Source of the DNA: Polytrichum commune | Taxonomy: Eukaryota; Streptophyta; Polytrichopsida; Polytrichales; Polytrichaceae | Direction of reading: 5' to 3' | DNA: 64,000 bases | NCBI GenBank assembly: GCA_950295325.1 | Contig: OX485809.1 | Coordinates: forward strand, 8,680,001-8,744,000 | In this document: in pieces, positions 45,876-58,290 of the stretch | How the letters are laid out: every line of letters starts with the position of its first letter | How positions within the stretch are numbered: position 1 is the first letter of the stretch | Translations under genes and position numbers: made by a program | The notes under the pieces: model-generated | The model's database searches: none | What the model was told of the DNA's origin: nothing | Seen by the model: only the letters and a program-made list of their open reading frames with translations

Positions 45876-47097
45876 AGGTAGGTAAGCGGGACCACGACAC
45901 CGTTTATGGTATTTAGTGTCACTAACTCTTGGGAGGTATGCTAATTCTAGTGTAATTTCTTACCAAGTAAAGATGTTGTTGTCACATAGAAAAGATGTTG
46001 TTGTCGAATAGGTCTTATTTGTATCATAATTTAGATTTTATATATGAAGTGGAGCCATTTATCACACTAAATTGAAAAGCTTAGTATAAATACATGGTCC
46101 ATATTCTAACTTGCCATTAGTACATGTACATTTATTTTTCTCTATAATCTTCATGTATGTAGGGAGTTTAATTTCATAGCGACCCATGCACATCATTTAG
46201 GTTTTTGATGAAGAGTCCACCTCCAGGTAAAAACTCTTCTAACATCTTCATACATAGGATGTAAGTCATGATAATCCAACCCTAGAACACATGTCCTTGA
46301 AGCTAAGGCAATAAATGACAATAGATGATTCAAGTAAATTGGATGAAGCAAGCACATCTATTGTCATCTTTACCTCTGAACTTTGGCCCACTTCAGTACA
46401 TTGTTTTTTACTTCAAAGTTCTTGATGGTGTTTTTAAGTGTACAAATTGGAAAAAAAAAATAAACATTACCTCTCCCTTATGTATACTATGTACACCAAT
46501 GCCTCAAATAACATTCTTGAACTACACTCACATTAGAATGTACATGGTATGAAGAATCTACTCATTGGGAATTTTAATCTTAAGTTAATGTTTTGAAAGA
46601 ATCGAAGTCATTCCTACAACCAAAATGAAATGGAAAAAATTATCCTATCGGGTGTCTCCGAGAAGGAACCATCGTAAAGGAAGGGGGAGCCGGGGGTGAG
46701 GGGTGTGGGGCATGATAACTTCCACTATAGGTGAGAGAAAACAGCTTAAATTTTAAGGTGTATGCACCTCAAATGTGACACTTACAAGACAAGTTTAGCA
46801 ACTTCTTGCCAAGTGAAATTGAGCACCAAGATTTTGACACATGTCAAAAATGAGGGGTCTTAACCTTAACACTTACTACAATCATATGCAACAACACCGT
46901 TCATGGTATTTAATTGGGAGTTATGGATTACCAATGTAAATTCTTACCAAGTAAAGATGTTCTTGTTATATAGTGTTCAAACAACCAATTTGACTTTTTA
47001 TTTATCAAAAAATGAGATCCATAGTGAAAAGTTATAGCACAATAACTTCAAGTAATAAGTGACATTAAATACCATAAACGGTATAGTGGTCCCGCTT
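45876..47097. mobile_element. TIR element of about 1.2 kb related to family B
   Basis: The inverted ends are TAGGTAGGTAAGCGGGACCA on the left and its near-complement on the right, TGGTCCCGCTTACCTGCCTA. Inside each end comes ACCGTTTATGGTATTTA or its complement. TA or TTA could be the target site, but the duplication is ambiguous. The interior includes an internal copy of the terminal phrase at about 46890 and no transposase. Confidence 0.6.
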
Positions 47098-47829
47098 ACC
47101 TGCCTAATTAGACATGTGTTGCACCAACCTCTAAAGCAAACACCCTTATCATTTTCTAATATAAGGTGAATGCACACATGTTATGGATGTTTTTAGCATT
47201 TCACCATATATAGAAGTTTTGTTTTAAAAACATATCAAATGAGCACATGAGCATTCACACATGAGAAATCTCATAATTGATGTTGTTGTATTTGGAGACA
47301 AAGTCAATTTTCTGTGCATTTTCTTGAGTGAAAGTCATAGATGATTTATACTGAGTTTCATTAAGTGCATTTCCATACGTCAGATCCAGGTCACACATGG
47401 TCCCAAGTCCTAAGGCTCAATTCACTTGAGGTCTATCTATGCAATCTCAACCGTTGAGGGCATGGAAGTTGGGACTTACCACTTCACATGGGGTCCCAAG
47501 TCCTAAGTCCCAAGTATGACATGGATGCCTTCATGTAATTGGCCCAGCCTTAGAACCAATGAACGGAGACAATCAACACTAGTTACAGATGCACCAGTTA
47601 AGTTTGAGAAGTAACAGGTTCTTGTTCCAAGACTCCAGAAAATTAATTAATCATTATTTAGGGATCTATGGAATACATTTCAAATTACTAAAGAAAAACC
47701 AAACGATCACAACATGTAACCGGTTGGACTTGGAAACACTAGGGTTTTGACCGATCATGTCCTAAAATTTCCATAGACACTGCTTAGAATTAACTCATTA
47801 GTTTAACCCCCAATTTGGTTTACAACTTA
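47098..47829. other. Spacer, no gene seen
   Basis: No coding frame. The phrase ggtcccaagtcctaag occurs twice, near 47399 and 47500, as a short local duplication. Confidence 0.45.
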
Positions 47830-48158
47830 AGGAGCCGATTGGGTGTCATGCGATTGTGTTGGAATTTGTTTTCCCTCAGCATTCTACTGGAAAATTTGAT
47901 ACTCTTGGCCAAGATATGATAGCCCACCCACACAACTGGTGTGGGCCACCAGTGAACGGTTTCTACAAGCAAGGGCCACTTTTAGAGTTGGTTTAACTAG
48001 TGAGAGCCATTGGATGCAACCAATGTTGGTACTCCCTGTTCACTAGTGACCCGCACCAGTAAGTGTGGGTGGGCTATGAATGAAAAGTTGAACAATTTCG
48101 GAATGTGTGTGGGAACCTGTAAATGCACGGAATTCCAGATTAACAGCCAAACCGGACT
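47830..48158. mobile_element. Tourist-like MITE, 329 bp, strong hairpin, TTA target duplication
   Basis: The ends are AGGAGCCGATTGGGTGT and, inward from the right, AGTCCGGTTTGGCTGT. TTA flanks both sides (47827-47829 and 48159-48161). An internal stem pairs ATAGCCCACCCACAC with GTGTGGGTGGGCTAT and continues through ACTGGTG and CACCAGT. Confidence 0.72.
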
Positions 48159-48557
48159 TTAGAGGGGAAATAGCTTGTTTGTTTTAGTTAGGTTAGGGGA
48201 ACTTAGGGTAGCTTAGTTGTTTTAGAAAGTAAGTCTTTGTACATCCGTCCGGCGCAATAAAATGGTTAAAACAGACTCTTTAGCCAGGCCGGAACTGGAC
48301 CGAAAATACCATTAGATAACTGCCAGTTCCGGAGTGGCCGGAATGATGGCTGTTGTACAGAAACAAAACGGTTACCACAAACGGTTATGAAGCCGGACTG
48401 AAGGAGGAAGGAGGCACTTAAGGAAGTCAACCGCCCCCTTAGAGCCATTTGCGCTGTGCGGTATTGCAGAGAGAAAGAGTGGTGAGGAATTCTTTTCGAA
48501 TCATCAGCAGTTGAATTGCTGGGATTCTGTTTTGGGACGGATAGGGTTTGTCGCACG

Positions 48558-50577
48558 ATGCCGGAGGTTAGGGAGGAAGATGAGGTCTTCCCGATTCCAC
48601 TTAGGAATGTAGTGCCCGCCATTCCAAAGCGGGAGTCGGAGATGAGAGAATTAATCGAAGACCTCTCCTGGATGGGATGCGAAGGTCTCCTTGCAAAACC
48701 CTGGAACCTACAGAACGAGGCGATGCTCAGGGAATTTTTGATCGAGAGAGGGAATCAGTGGGAGAGGACAATGAGGCAGGAGCCGGAACAGTGGACCGTA
48801 GAAGTGTGGGCGGATGTTTATGGGTTCGCACCGAAGAAGGGAGAAGGGTGGGCAAGCTGGAAGGACACTTACTTCGTAAGAAAATTCAGAGCAGAGCATG
48901 ATCCGAAGGATGGGTTCTATCCGGTAGATTGCAGAAATCCTAGGGAGCGTAGGGTAATAGAATTTCTCCTCCCAATCCTCTACCCAGAGAAGCCCAAGAG
49001 GTTGAGTGTTACAATGGCCAACACCATCTTCGGGGCACTGTCCAGAACACGGGCGATCAATTGGGGGCGACTCATCCAAGCATTGGTGGAGAAATCGATC
49101 CCCCACATCGCCAAGAAACCCTCTCCTCTCTCCTCGTACATTCTCCACCTCTACCAGCGGAATGGGTGCATCAACGAGGCGGAGGAGGATGCCTTAACAA
49201 TTGCAGAAGACGATGTCGCCTACAAGCTGGGACCGGAGATCGATCCAACGGAGGCGGGAACAGAGGAGTTGTTGAGTGACCTCACCGTCCCTGAGCCGCC
49301 TCCTGCTGCACCCACCCCCGATTCAAGGAAGACAGCTGCTCCTCAGCCCCGAGACGAGGCAGGCCCAAATTAGGGGACTGCACTGGAGGGACATCGACTT
49401 GTCCTCCTTCGAGTATCTGCAAACCCCCTTCAAGCGAGTCCGGGATGAGCTGACCAACCTTCAGAATCAGTATTTTAGGCTGGAGCACATCACCCGCGGC
49501 GTAAGCAGGGTGATGGACAACTACGAGCCCGAAAACATTCTCCGGGAATTGGCCAAGAAGACAAACCGGTCAAAAGTGGACGCACTGGAGACTGAAAAAG
49601 CTCAATTGGCCGTGCAGGTGGCAACGATGACTTAGGAGCTTGTGCAAAAAAGCGAGGAGATCTACCGCTATCAAGCGGAACATACAGTAGTGCTGAATCG
49701 AGTCCGGAACCTAATCGGACATCCCGGAGAGATTGTCAACAAGGCTCATCTGTATGACAAATTCATGGAAACGGCGGATCCCTCCTCGGCCAGACAGACC
49801 TTGCGGATCATGGTCAAGTACTCGAGGTCGATGAAGGACCTACTGAGGGAAATACAGAAGTTCCTACCCCCGCGCGGAACCCCGAGGCGGATGATAGACC
49901 CAGGCATGCCCGGATCACCCACGGCCAAACTTTACAAAGTGATAGGTGAGGTAGAGTTCGTCCCAACCTCCCAGGCCATTGCCAAGCCCAGCCAAGCCGC
50001 AGGGGCATTGAAGCAGCAAAAATCCGGCAGAGTTCCGGATCGTGAGAAGACTCCAATTCCGGAAAAGACCCAGTTGCCTCCGATTCGAAGAAAGAGTACA
50101 GAGCGCTCGGCGATGTCAGGGCGGGTCCAATCCCCAATGCCGGAAAGGGCTAAGACCCGGGAAAGGGCTAGGACTCCGGAGCGAGCCAAAACCCCGGATC
50201 GCGGGAAGGCCCCTATTGCGTCAGTTTCGCAGCCGCCCACACCCGACTGCATGATTGTGGAACCATGGGGGCACCCACCTCCTCAAGCATTGACGATCCG
50301 GAAGCGAAGGATCGCCCCAATCCCATGTGACCGGAATAGGGAGAGGACGGTGGAAAACAATCATTCAGCACGGCAGGGCTCCAGAAAGAAGAAGAAGAAG
50401 AAGAAGAAGGTGCCTATGAGGAGGTCACCCCCTCTCCTAGCATGCGCAAGATCTTCACCCGACTCCAGGAGGGAGGCTCCTGACTCCAGGTGGAGGGGCG
50501 TCTGGAATCAGTGGGCCAGCAGGCCAGCAGGCCAATCCAAGGTCGGGACGGCGACAAAGAAGCACCGAACCACTTAA
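48558..50577 (+). pseudogene. Retroelement-type ORF with coiled coil and basic tail, one frameshift and one stop
   Basis: Frame one runs from ATG at 48558 (context GCACGATGC) to 49373. It holds the pattern W..DVYGF....G..W, RRVIEFLLPILYPEKPKRL, MANTIFGALSRTRAINWGR and SSYILHLY. This is typical of 'plant transposon protein' domain ORFs carried by non-autonomous retroelements. The reading then shifts frame near 49300-49370 and continues 49276-49635 with a coiled coil (KRVRDELTNLQNQYFRL). A TAG at 49633-49635 breaks it before the tail. That tail (49642-50577) has PERAKTRERARTPERAKTPD repeats and eight lysines in a row. Intact, it would be about 670 residues. The family link is by pattern only. 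Confidence 0.6.
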
Positions 50578-50669
50578 GTCCGGAATAGGATAGCATGTAG
50601 GGACGAGGTAGTTCAAATTTTGTGTCAGCGTAGAAATAGGATATGAGATCCGGAAATCCCGCAAAGGTG

Positions 50670-51840
50670 CTGTTCTAGGACACTATCTCAGCTTGTTGCA
50701 ACCCTTGCTAGTCCCCTTAAAAAACTTGCCAATTTCCATTCCTAGCAAAGGTTACGAGTGCTAACCCTTTGCATACCGCCATGCTAATGGTTAGCTCCTC
50801 CTACCCTGGACCTTATAGTTCATAGGAGGGAACCAACCCTCCTATTTTGCTTTCGGGATTCACCCCTTAATCGGTAACCCATTCCTAGATGTGGACTTCC
50901 ATCCATGGAAGTCCAATCCCATGTTGATCATCGCATTGCCGGAGCAACACTACAACAACCCGAACCATACTAGGCAACTATGGCCTCACATTGGGCCAAT
51001 GCCCATGGAGGCCGTGCCGTTCGGCCTCGGGTGGGTGAGGCCACACCACCTCACCCATATAAGCCTCTAGGACTCTACGCAGGGCCCCTACCCCACCGTC
51101 AAGAGACCTCTTGTCTCTCTACCAAGAGTTGGGGCCAAGTAGACATATTCCCTTAGTTGTTGGGCCTAGAAGCCCCCAGCAGCTTTAGACCATCATAACT
51201 TCCTTGTATGATGTCTGATGCTAACAAGCGACCACTCCATCTTCATCTACGCTTCACGTAGATGCTGATGGACTCCTCACTTGCCCCATTCACGCAAGTA
51301 TTAAGGAAGTTATTCCTGTTTGAACCTTGGCAGTCCCGGGAATCACACCCAGGCACTGCTGTACCAGGGCGCTGTCCCGGGACAACGCCCCACTCAAATG
51401 GCCATAACTCCTAGCTCACACCTCCGATTGAGGTGTTCTTGAGCATTCTAGAATCAAAACGCCATGAGCTACGCATAGCTCATGGCCTTACCCTCATGCC
51501 TCCTAGTCTCCGTGGGTGGGAGTCGTTCCCAACACCCGGGGCCCTCACCCACACTAGGATCACTTGGGCCCTCTCACCAACGGCGCCACAAGTCCCGGGT
51601 GTCACTCCGGGGTCCCCCTTGTGCCCATGGTGTTTTGGGCACTCCTCATGGAGAGGTGCGCCACACAACTAGGGTTTTTCACCACGGCCAACTGCGTTGC
51701 CACTTTAGTTAGGGATAGGAGCCACTATTTAAGATGTTGTGAAGTTGGAGAAGGTATCTTCTTCTCTCTTGTTGTTGTTTTGTGCTTTCTACTCAATAAA
51801 ACTCTGATTCTCTAAAGCCCTGGTGTGTTTGTGCACAAAT
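50670..51840 (+). mobile_element. LTR-like stretch, possible solo LTR
   Basis: No ORF fits a protein here. The composition differs from both flanks, which share CCGGA-rich wording. Near the right end an AATAAA lies at 51795-51800, followed by actctgattctctaaagccc, as in the R/U5 part of an LTR. I could not fix TG...CA ends or a 5-bp duplication, so the boundaries are approximate. The 60-80 aa frames at 51433-51815 are not supported. Confidence 0.4.
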
Positions 51841-51930
51841 AGTCCGGAGAATGTCAAAGTATCAGAGAGAATAGAAGGCTTAGGAAGCCAGGACAGAACA
51901 AGGGGGAAAGGCCCGGATGGATTCCGACTA

Positions 51931-52722
51931 CCGGATTGGGTTGATCACTTTTGAGGTGTAGTGGGAGTGAAGCCTCGCTATTTCGTTTGCATGTATAACT
52001 TCTATGTAGGAAAACCACTGTTAAGACTAGGTAAGGTTGCGAGGGGTACTCAAACTTACGCCATCCGACCTTCTGATGAGGTCCCACAGTACATGGGAGG
52101 GGTAGTACAGAAAGCGATACGGGTCGCTCAATTATCCCAGATTTATTAGACCCCAATCACCTGTAGCTGGAATGGTCTGTCGGAAGAGGGAGAAAAACCA
52201 GATAGGTTAAGATGCTGGATCGGGTTGATCACTTCTGAGGTGTAGTGGGAGTGAAACCTCGTTGGTTCGTTTGCCTGTATAATTTCTATGTGGGAAAACC
52301 GCTGCTAGGACTGGGTAAGGTTGCGAGGGGTACTCGAACTTACGCCATCCGACCTTCTGATGAGGTCCCATAGTACCTGGGAGGGGTAGTACGGAGAGCG
52401 GTACGGGTCGCTTAGTTATCCCATATTTATTAGACCCCAGTCACCTGTAGCCGGAATGGTCTGTCGGAAGAGGGAGAAAAACCAGATAGGTTAGGATGTT
52501 GGATCGGGTTGATCACTTCTGAGGTGTAGTGGGAGTGAAACCTCGTTGGTTCGTTTGCCTGTATAACTTCTATGTGGGAAAACCGCTGTTAGGACTAGGT
52601 AAGGTTGCGAGGGGTACTCGAACTTACGCCATCCGACCTTCTGATGAGGTCCCACAGTACCTGGGAGGGGTAGTTTGAAGAGCGGTACGGGTCACCCAGT
52701 TATCCCATATTTATAGACCTTG
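51931..52722 (+). repeat. 284-bp tandem repeat, nearly three units
   Basis: The phrase ggttgatcact..tgaggtg begins at 51939, 52223 and 52507, a period of exactly 284 bp. Units 1 and 2 are complete. Unit 3 ends near 52722 at a catatttatagacc variant. Units are about 90-95% alike by eye. They lie 3' of the retroelement-type ORF and share its CCGGA wording, so they may be its untranslated tail. Confidence 0.88.
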
Positions 52723-55121
52723 GGCAGATTTAGATCAATTTTTTGTTGTAGTTCCAAGCATACATTACGGATTCTCTGTGTGACCTGCCAGGCCGGATTA
52801 AGTTGATCCGGACTTGTTGTGAGGGGATACCAGAACGTGGCCACAGTGGGGCATCTTTCTCAGATGAGCCAAATCACCATCGGAGGTAGGAATTGAGGAG
52901 GTAGGAGTAGGAGTAAGTCTTAGCTTTAGTGGTTCATCTGGAAGGTAAGTCCCGGAAGTGAGGATTTCCAAGTAACCATCCGGAAACGGAAAGGCCATTC
53001 CGCCCGGTGGTTGATTTTCAAACAAGGAAGGAGAGGAGCTACCATCTTACACTTCACAAGGTCACTGGAACAATACTCGGATCATCCGGACAACCGGATT
53101 AAGCACTAAAAATGCTTAACCGGATCCTTTTGTCGATCTCGTGTTCCGACAATGTGGCATTCAAAACTACCGACAACACTGACCCAAACAACCAAGATGT
53201 AAAGAAAATTACACATGCATATTTAAAAACTTTTGGAAATGATAATTTATTCCCATTCACATTTTGTCATCCAACTTAGGTATGTTGTTGTTGTTTGAAT
53301 CATCTATCATGTTCTTCATCTTCTATTTGACCAACTATACATTTTCGAATGTGAGTTACGTTAGCAAATGTATGATTCGGAAACTTCAGCAATAATTTGC
53401 AAGATTGACAACCAAGTTCTCCTAGATTTAGTATGATTGTCATAAGTGTGTGTTTGAAGATTCTTTAAAGGAATATATAGGCCCTCCCATCTGTGTTCAT
53501 TATTGAAGGTGGAGTGGTTAAAGAAGTTTGAAGAGGCAGTCTAATCTCTACTAAACATATGCCTTTATGGATTTTGTTTTTTTGATCCTTGCCTAATCAC
53601 ATACCAAAAAGCCAAAGCCAAATTCAATAACCTTTATGTGCTTTACTATTATGCAGGTAGGTTTAATTTATCACTTGAGTATGTGGACTTCAAAATTCTA
53701 AAATGTGGCTATCTGCCAGTGATTTGCGATTCTAGAAATAGGAATTAAAATATATATTGATTATTCCATGGCTTTGTGGATGAAATAACCAAGAACATAC
53801 CTAAAATTTATAAAAATTAGATGAGATTGCCCATTTTTAGATGAATGTGTAAAAAAATTGGATGAAACTTTGTATACTCATCCATATGTGGTTTCATCAT
53901 TGTAACAGTCGTAGCCAATGCATTTCTCTTCAAAACTTGACATAAAATTCACTGGTGGAGTTAGGTGAAGAGAAGTTGGAGGAAAAAAAGAAGTATTTAT
54001 GTAGGTGGAGTTATTACTACCAACATGTATTTTTGACAAAGTATTTGCAAGTTTTTGACATTTGACACGCAAACTCTTGCACCTCAAAAAAAAAGCACAC
54101 CCACAATTTAGAATCTGACGTGTAGTGTGACTTGTGAAAAAAGTCTCCACACATCAATTGACACTTTAGAAATGGAAATGACACGTACTATTATGCATGT
54201 GACATTGAAGTGACGCTTTAGAGAAACCATAGCTGTCAATTGACATTCATTTTTGTTTTTGAGAATGTCACTTGACACTTTGGATTTAAAGATGAACGTC
54301 AAGTGAAATTTGTCAAACATACACAAGGATTACTACATACTACACAACGGTTTTGGGATGGTCCAAATTTTGGCTTTTAATAGAAAAATCCAAAAGTGTT
54401 GAAGGAGTCAAGTCCTGCCTGTGCAAACTACACATTAAATAGTGGAATATACTCTGCATTATTCTATAAATAATGTACAATGACATGTAATATATTCCTA
54501 CTAGCAATTTTTTGTTGCCCATGCAAGTTACAGACCAACCTGTTGCATATCCAATAGAACAAATACTCTTTCTTCTATTTGTTGTGGGTTCCTAAATAAT
54601 GTGCCATCATATAAGGGTTGTGTGTTATGATTTAGTTACATGTATATGATTAACAATGACATATGTTTGGTAAAATGAAGTGGTTCAATAAAACAATTGT
54701 TGCTTGCATAAGTCATTCCGCCAACACCATTTTTTGGCAACCACTCCTTGCACATGGTCATCAATCCTTGCAAACAAATGTTGCTATTGTCAAAGTGGAC
54801 AATATCTTTACAAACTATATATTAAGATCACTTGTCATGCCTTGAAGCCACCACTAGTTGACGTGAATAGTGAGTTTTGACCTTTTATGGCGGTTAAGTG
54901 TGTGCTTGAGGACTCCATCCTGCATTAAATTATGAAATGTATTGTCTCCAACACCACAGTTATTATAACATTGACACATGTCATTGTTATGATTTAATTA
55001 CAATCATGCCATCTACAGTACAAACAACTACAATCTTTAGACATGTGGTGATTGTTTTGGACTTAGAAGTTGGAGGAGGCAATGAGAAGGATATAGGCTG
55101 AAAGTAAGAGGAAGTTGCACA
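52723..55121. other. Retroelement tail, then AT-rich DNA without genes
   Basis: From 52723 to about 53150 the CCGGA-rich wording continues. It ends at a hairpin at about 53093-53126 (CCGGATTAAGCA, loop, TGCTTAACCGG). After that, AT-rich sequence with only short unsupported frames (60-90 aa). Confidence 0.45.
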
Positions 55122-55124
55122 TCT

Positions 55125-55370
55125 CACTAGAAGAAAACTTGTCCATTACAATCGTCTATTTCGGCTTGGCCATTGTGACTCGTGGCGAGAATATGCGTAA
55201 ACAAATCATTTTGGTTGTCAACCGAAGGTTTTTGGTTGTAGTTTTTGGATAATTGACAACCGCAACCCTTTGGTTGACAATGAAAATGATTTGATTATGC
55301 ATTTCCTCGCCATGAGTCACAATGACCAAATCACAAAGGATGGTTGTAATGGACAAGTTTTCTTCTAGTG
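55125..55370. mobile_element. CACTA (EnSpm-type) MITE, 246 bp, TCT target duplication
   Basis: The ends are CACTAGAAGAAAACTTGTCC and its exact complement, flanked by TCT at 55122-55124 and 55371-55373. CACTA termini with a 3-bp duplication define this superfamily. The two halves are complementary over nearly their whole length (gccattgtgactcgtggcga pairs with tcgccatgagtcacaatg), so the element can fold into one long hairpin. No coding capacity. Confidence 0.93.
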
Positions 55371-55373
55371 TCT

Positions 55374-56839
55374 CCACCCCCAGTGAGTGGGTGAGATAAA
55401 ACATAGTCCTAAGTTGGTAGACAATGCATATGAGAGGACTATTGAGTGGATTATAGCGAGATGTTTTGATCTCCTGTGATAGGAGACAATCTTTAACTAG
55501 TATTTACAAAATGTAGCCAGTAAACAATGCATCAAAGATTTGTATATGTGTATTTATGTTGTGCATACTTTAGCGTGTGGAGTTGGTGTGTTGTCACAAA
55601 GAGTGACCTTGTGGAAATGTTGCAAAAATGTATGAGCATAGTCATTGAGAGAGTTGGACTAAACATCTATGTGAGAAAGAAGGCTTGATTCATGAGAATC
55701 AAGTACGCAAGCAAGAAGGAGAGGGAATGGGAACTTGAAGAGCAAGGAATGAATGAGGCTGGGGCGAACCAACCTGTACACTAGTTCTTTGAAAGCAAGG
55801 CTTTAGGCATCTAACAAAGAACGAGTGTATGGATTGGTTCGTCCAAATCAAATGAATGAGCAGGTATGAATTCAGAGGGGAGTGATTTGCAGTTGGGCAT
55901 TTTGGAGTACGATATTCAATTTTTCAAGTTTCATTTTTCAGGTTTCTTAAATTTTAGCCCTTCAATTGAAGGGTTGGTTCGAATCCAAAGACGTCAATCC
56001 AAGAATATAAAAATGAAAGACAAAACTCATATTAAAATTGTGCATGAATTATATGGTACATGTTTTTAGTACAATGTGAAGAATTAAGAATCAACCATCT
56101 AACTCCACTTTTGTAGTGACAATGCCCCACGCTTGTTGGTTTTTGTAATGGGCAAATTGTACTGAAGACTTCAAGTGATGCCTTCATTTTCAATTTGGGG
56201 TTGTGTTTTGAAGGACTATTTTGAGAGAGGTATGTTTTGAAGGGCCAAATCGCGTTTGAAGGCCATTGAAGACTTCAATCTTGAATGCTTGTAGCAACCT
56301 ATCTAAATAGTCTACTCCTTTCCCTCCCATCCAATCACACCTACCGCCACCCACACACCTTTACATTCAATAGTTCGGTGTTTTGACCCACGTGCCAACC
56401 CCGGGAAAGCTTGGCAAAAAGCTTCCAAATAGACTAGGCCCACTCCGCGGGTTGGGTAGAAAGGGAACCACATCAAATCCAATCTCAACGGAAATCGGCT
56501 CTTTTGTTGCACTTGTGTGTATCTCATAGATTAGGATATTCTTCACTCAAGAGAAAGAGGGTAGGGTCCAAAGGTAAGATCACATAAAACACATTACAAG
56601 GTCAATATTCTCAATATCTTTTCAAAAATCATCATGGAAAAGAAAAGTTGTGGTTTAGCATGAATGGCAACACAATCACATGCTCAATCAATGAAAGAAC
56701 TTCTTCCAAGAAACACATATTCGAGTAAAGTTGGACCAAAGCCTAGTCCTCAACAATGATCACATGTTGGCGTCCGTGAGGTCAAGTCACCTCTTGTGAT
56801 GATGACAATGAAGATGTGAAGTATATACCCAAAAACATC
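55374..56839. other. AT-rich DNA, no gene seen
   Basis: Only frames of 67-71 aa with no motif. One B-box-like word at 55976 was tested and rejected as a tRNA gene. Confidence 0.5.
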
Positions 56840-56847
56840 ACATGACC

Positions 56848-57258
56848 CACTGGGAGGTCACTCCATTGTCAAGTTGAAAACCACGTGCGAACAAAGTTTG
56901 CTACCCCTATATTATATGCCATAGATAATTTTTAAATTTATGATAATTTTTCTATATATACATATCCATTGATAATATCTTTTGTATATTTTTTTGAAAT
57001 TTTTAGTCATCTCCATTTTTTCTAGTAATTTTTTTGGTTCAATTTTGCGTCATTCCAGTTAGAAACGGTATGTTTTCTAGAAGAAAAAAATTTATCAATT
57101 TTGGTTATCAATTTTTACTATGTAATAGATACCATGTATATGTACTCATAAAAAAATTTGATAAAATTTTGACCCATTTTATTGATGCAACTTAAAAAAA
57201 GTAGATTTTTTTTGTTCGCACGTGGTTTTCAACTTGACAATGGAGTGACCTCCCCGTG
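56848..57258. mobile_element. hAT-type MITE, 411 bp, 8-bp target duplication
   Basis: Inverted ends of about 47 bp start CACTGGGAGGTCACTCCATT on the left and CACGGGGAGGTCACTCCATT from the right. The 8-bp repeat ACATGACC flanks it at 56840-56847 and 57259-57266. Long TIRs starting CA with an 8-bp duplication fit hAT derivatives. The interior is AT-rich and noncoding. Confidence 0.92.
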
Positions 57259-57779
57259 ACATGACCACGTCTTGTAAGTCCGATGTTTTACATATGAGTG
57301 AATGGACATGATCAACCCCTGATGAATTGTGAGGTCAATTGTTATTTTGCAGTTGACATGGTGATTGACTATTACCTAGCAATTGACATAGTGGTCAACT
57401 TCTAAGTCGACTATTATTTGTAGTTGACATGCTAGTCGAATGTCAAATTGACTATTATTTTGCTGCTACTTGACACAGTACTCAACATCGTTGTTAACTT
57501 TTAAAAAATTAATTTTCTAACATTAGGTCTTTTTTAATGCAAACTCTTATAGTCTATAATTGTCGTTGATTTTTTTTTGGATTTTTTGGTCTTTTTTTGA
57601 AGTCAACTACTAGTAGTAGTTGTCGCAACCCAAACCCACACTTAGTTTAGAGGCAACATGTTTGTGTGATAATGACAATCGCCAAATAGAAACTAAATGG
57701 AATCGCAAAGCCACAAATGAGTTAGTTTCAATTTATTCACTAACCTAAATGCAACATAACATTATTCAACTGCATGGTT

Positions 57780-58290
57780 GTATTCCATTTTATATTTAGC
57801 CTCTAAGATGACCTCCACTATCTTACCTTCATGGGAAGAATGTTAGATAATAGGAAGAAACTAACGCCGGTAGGAATAGTGATTGATGCTGGTATGAATA
57901 ATATGGATATTGTGAATAGTTTCGGTATTTTTAGTGAATGTGCGGCTATGAATAGTATTTTTAGTGAATGATGCCTGGATGAATAATACTTCATATGAAT
58001 AACACCAAGACGAATAGTGATTCCTATGAGTAGGCAGGGAGTATAACTCCACCCAAATTCTAGTGTCAGCCTAAATGTATGAATAGCAAATGAATGTTAC
58101 TACTTTGTTCGAGGTCCCAAAAAATATAATTAGCATATTTTATGGTCAATGGAACTGGCCCATATGGCTGAATAATATTATGGAGTGCATGGTACACGCG
58201 CCACTACAAGATACCTTGGATCCCAATGTTAACATGGTTTTGGGGTCAGGACCCACCGTGAACCATGGTCCTAGGGTCATGTCATGAACT
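57780..58290 (+). repeat. Dispersed repeat E, copy 1
   Basis: It shares ordered phrases with 62215-62650: tatttagc.tctaa, ccactatctt.ccttcatgg, ttagataata.gaag, and a run of gaatagt/gaataat words. Then comes gtatgaa.a..aagca with ctactttgtt. The AATAGT/AATAAT-rich middle looks like an expanding simple repeat. No gene is supported in 57267-59299. Confidence 0.6.

Noticed and set aside
50670-51840. Precise solo LTR with 5-bp duplication
   Set aside because: TG...CA ends with matching flanks could not be found. Kept only as an LTR-like stretch.
55960-56000. B-box-like GGTTCGAATCC suggesting a tRNA gene
   Set aside because: No A box, acceptor stem or cloverleaf can be drawn around it.
56312-56527. 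71-aa minus frame
   Set aside because: No motif, no partner exon and no conservation evidence.
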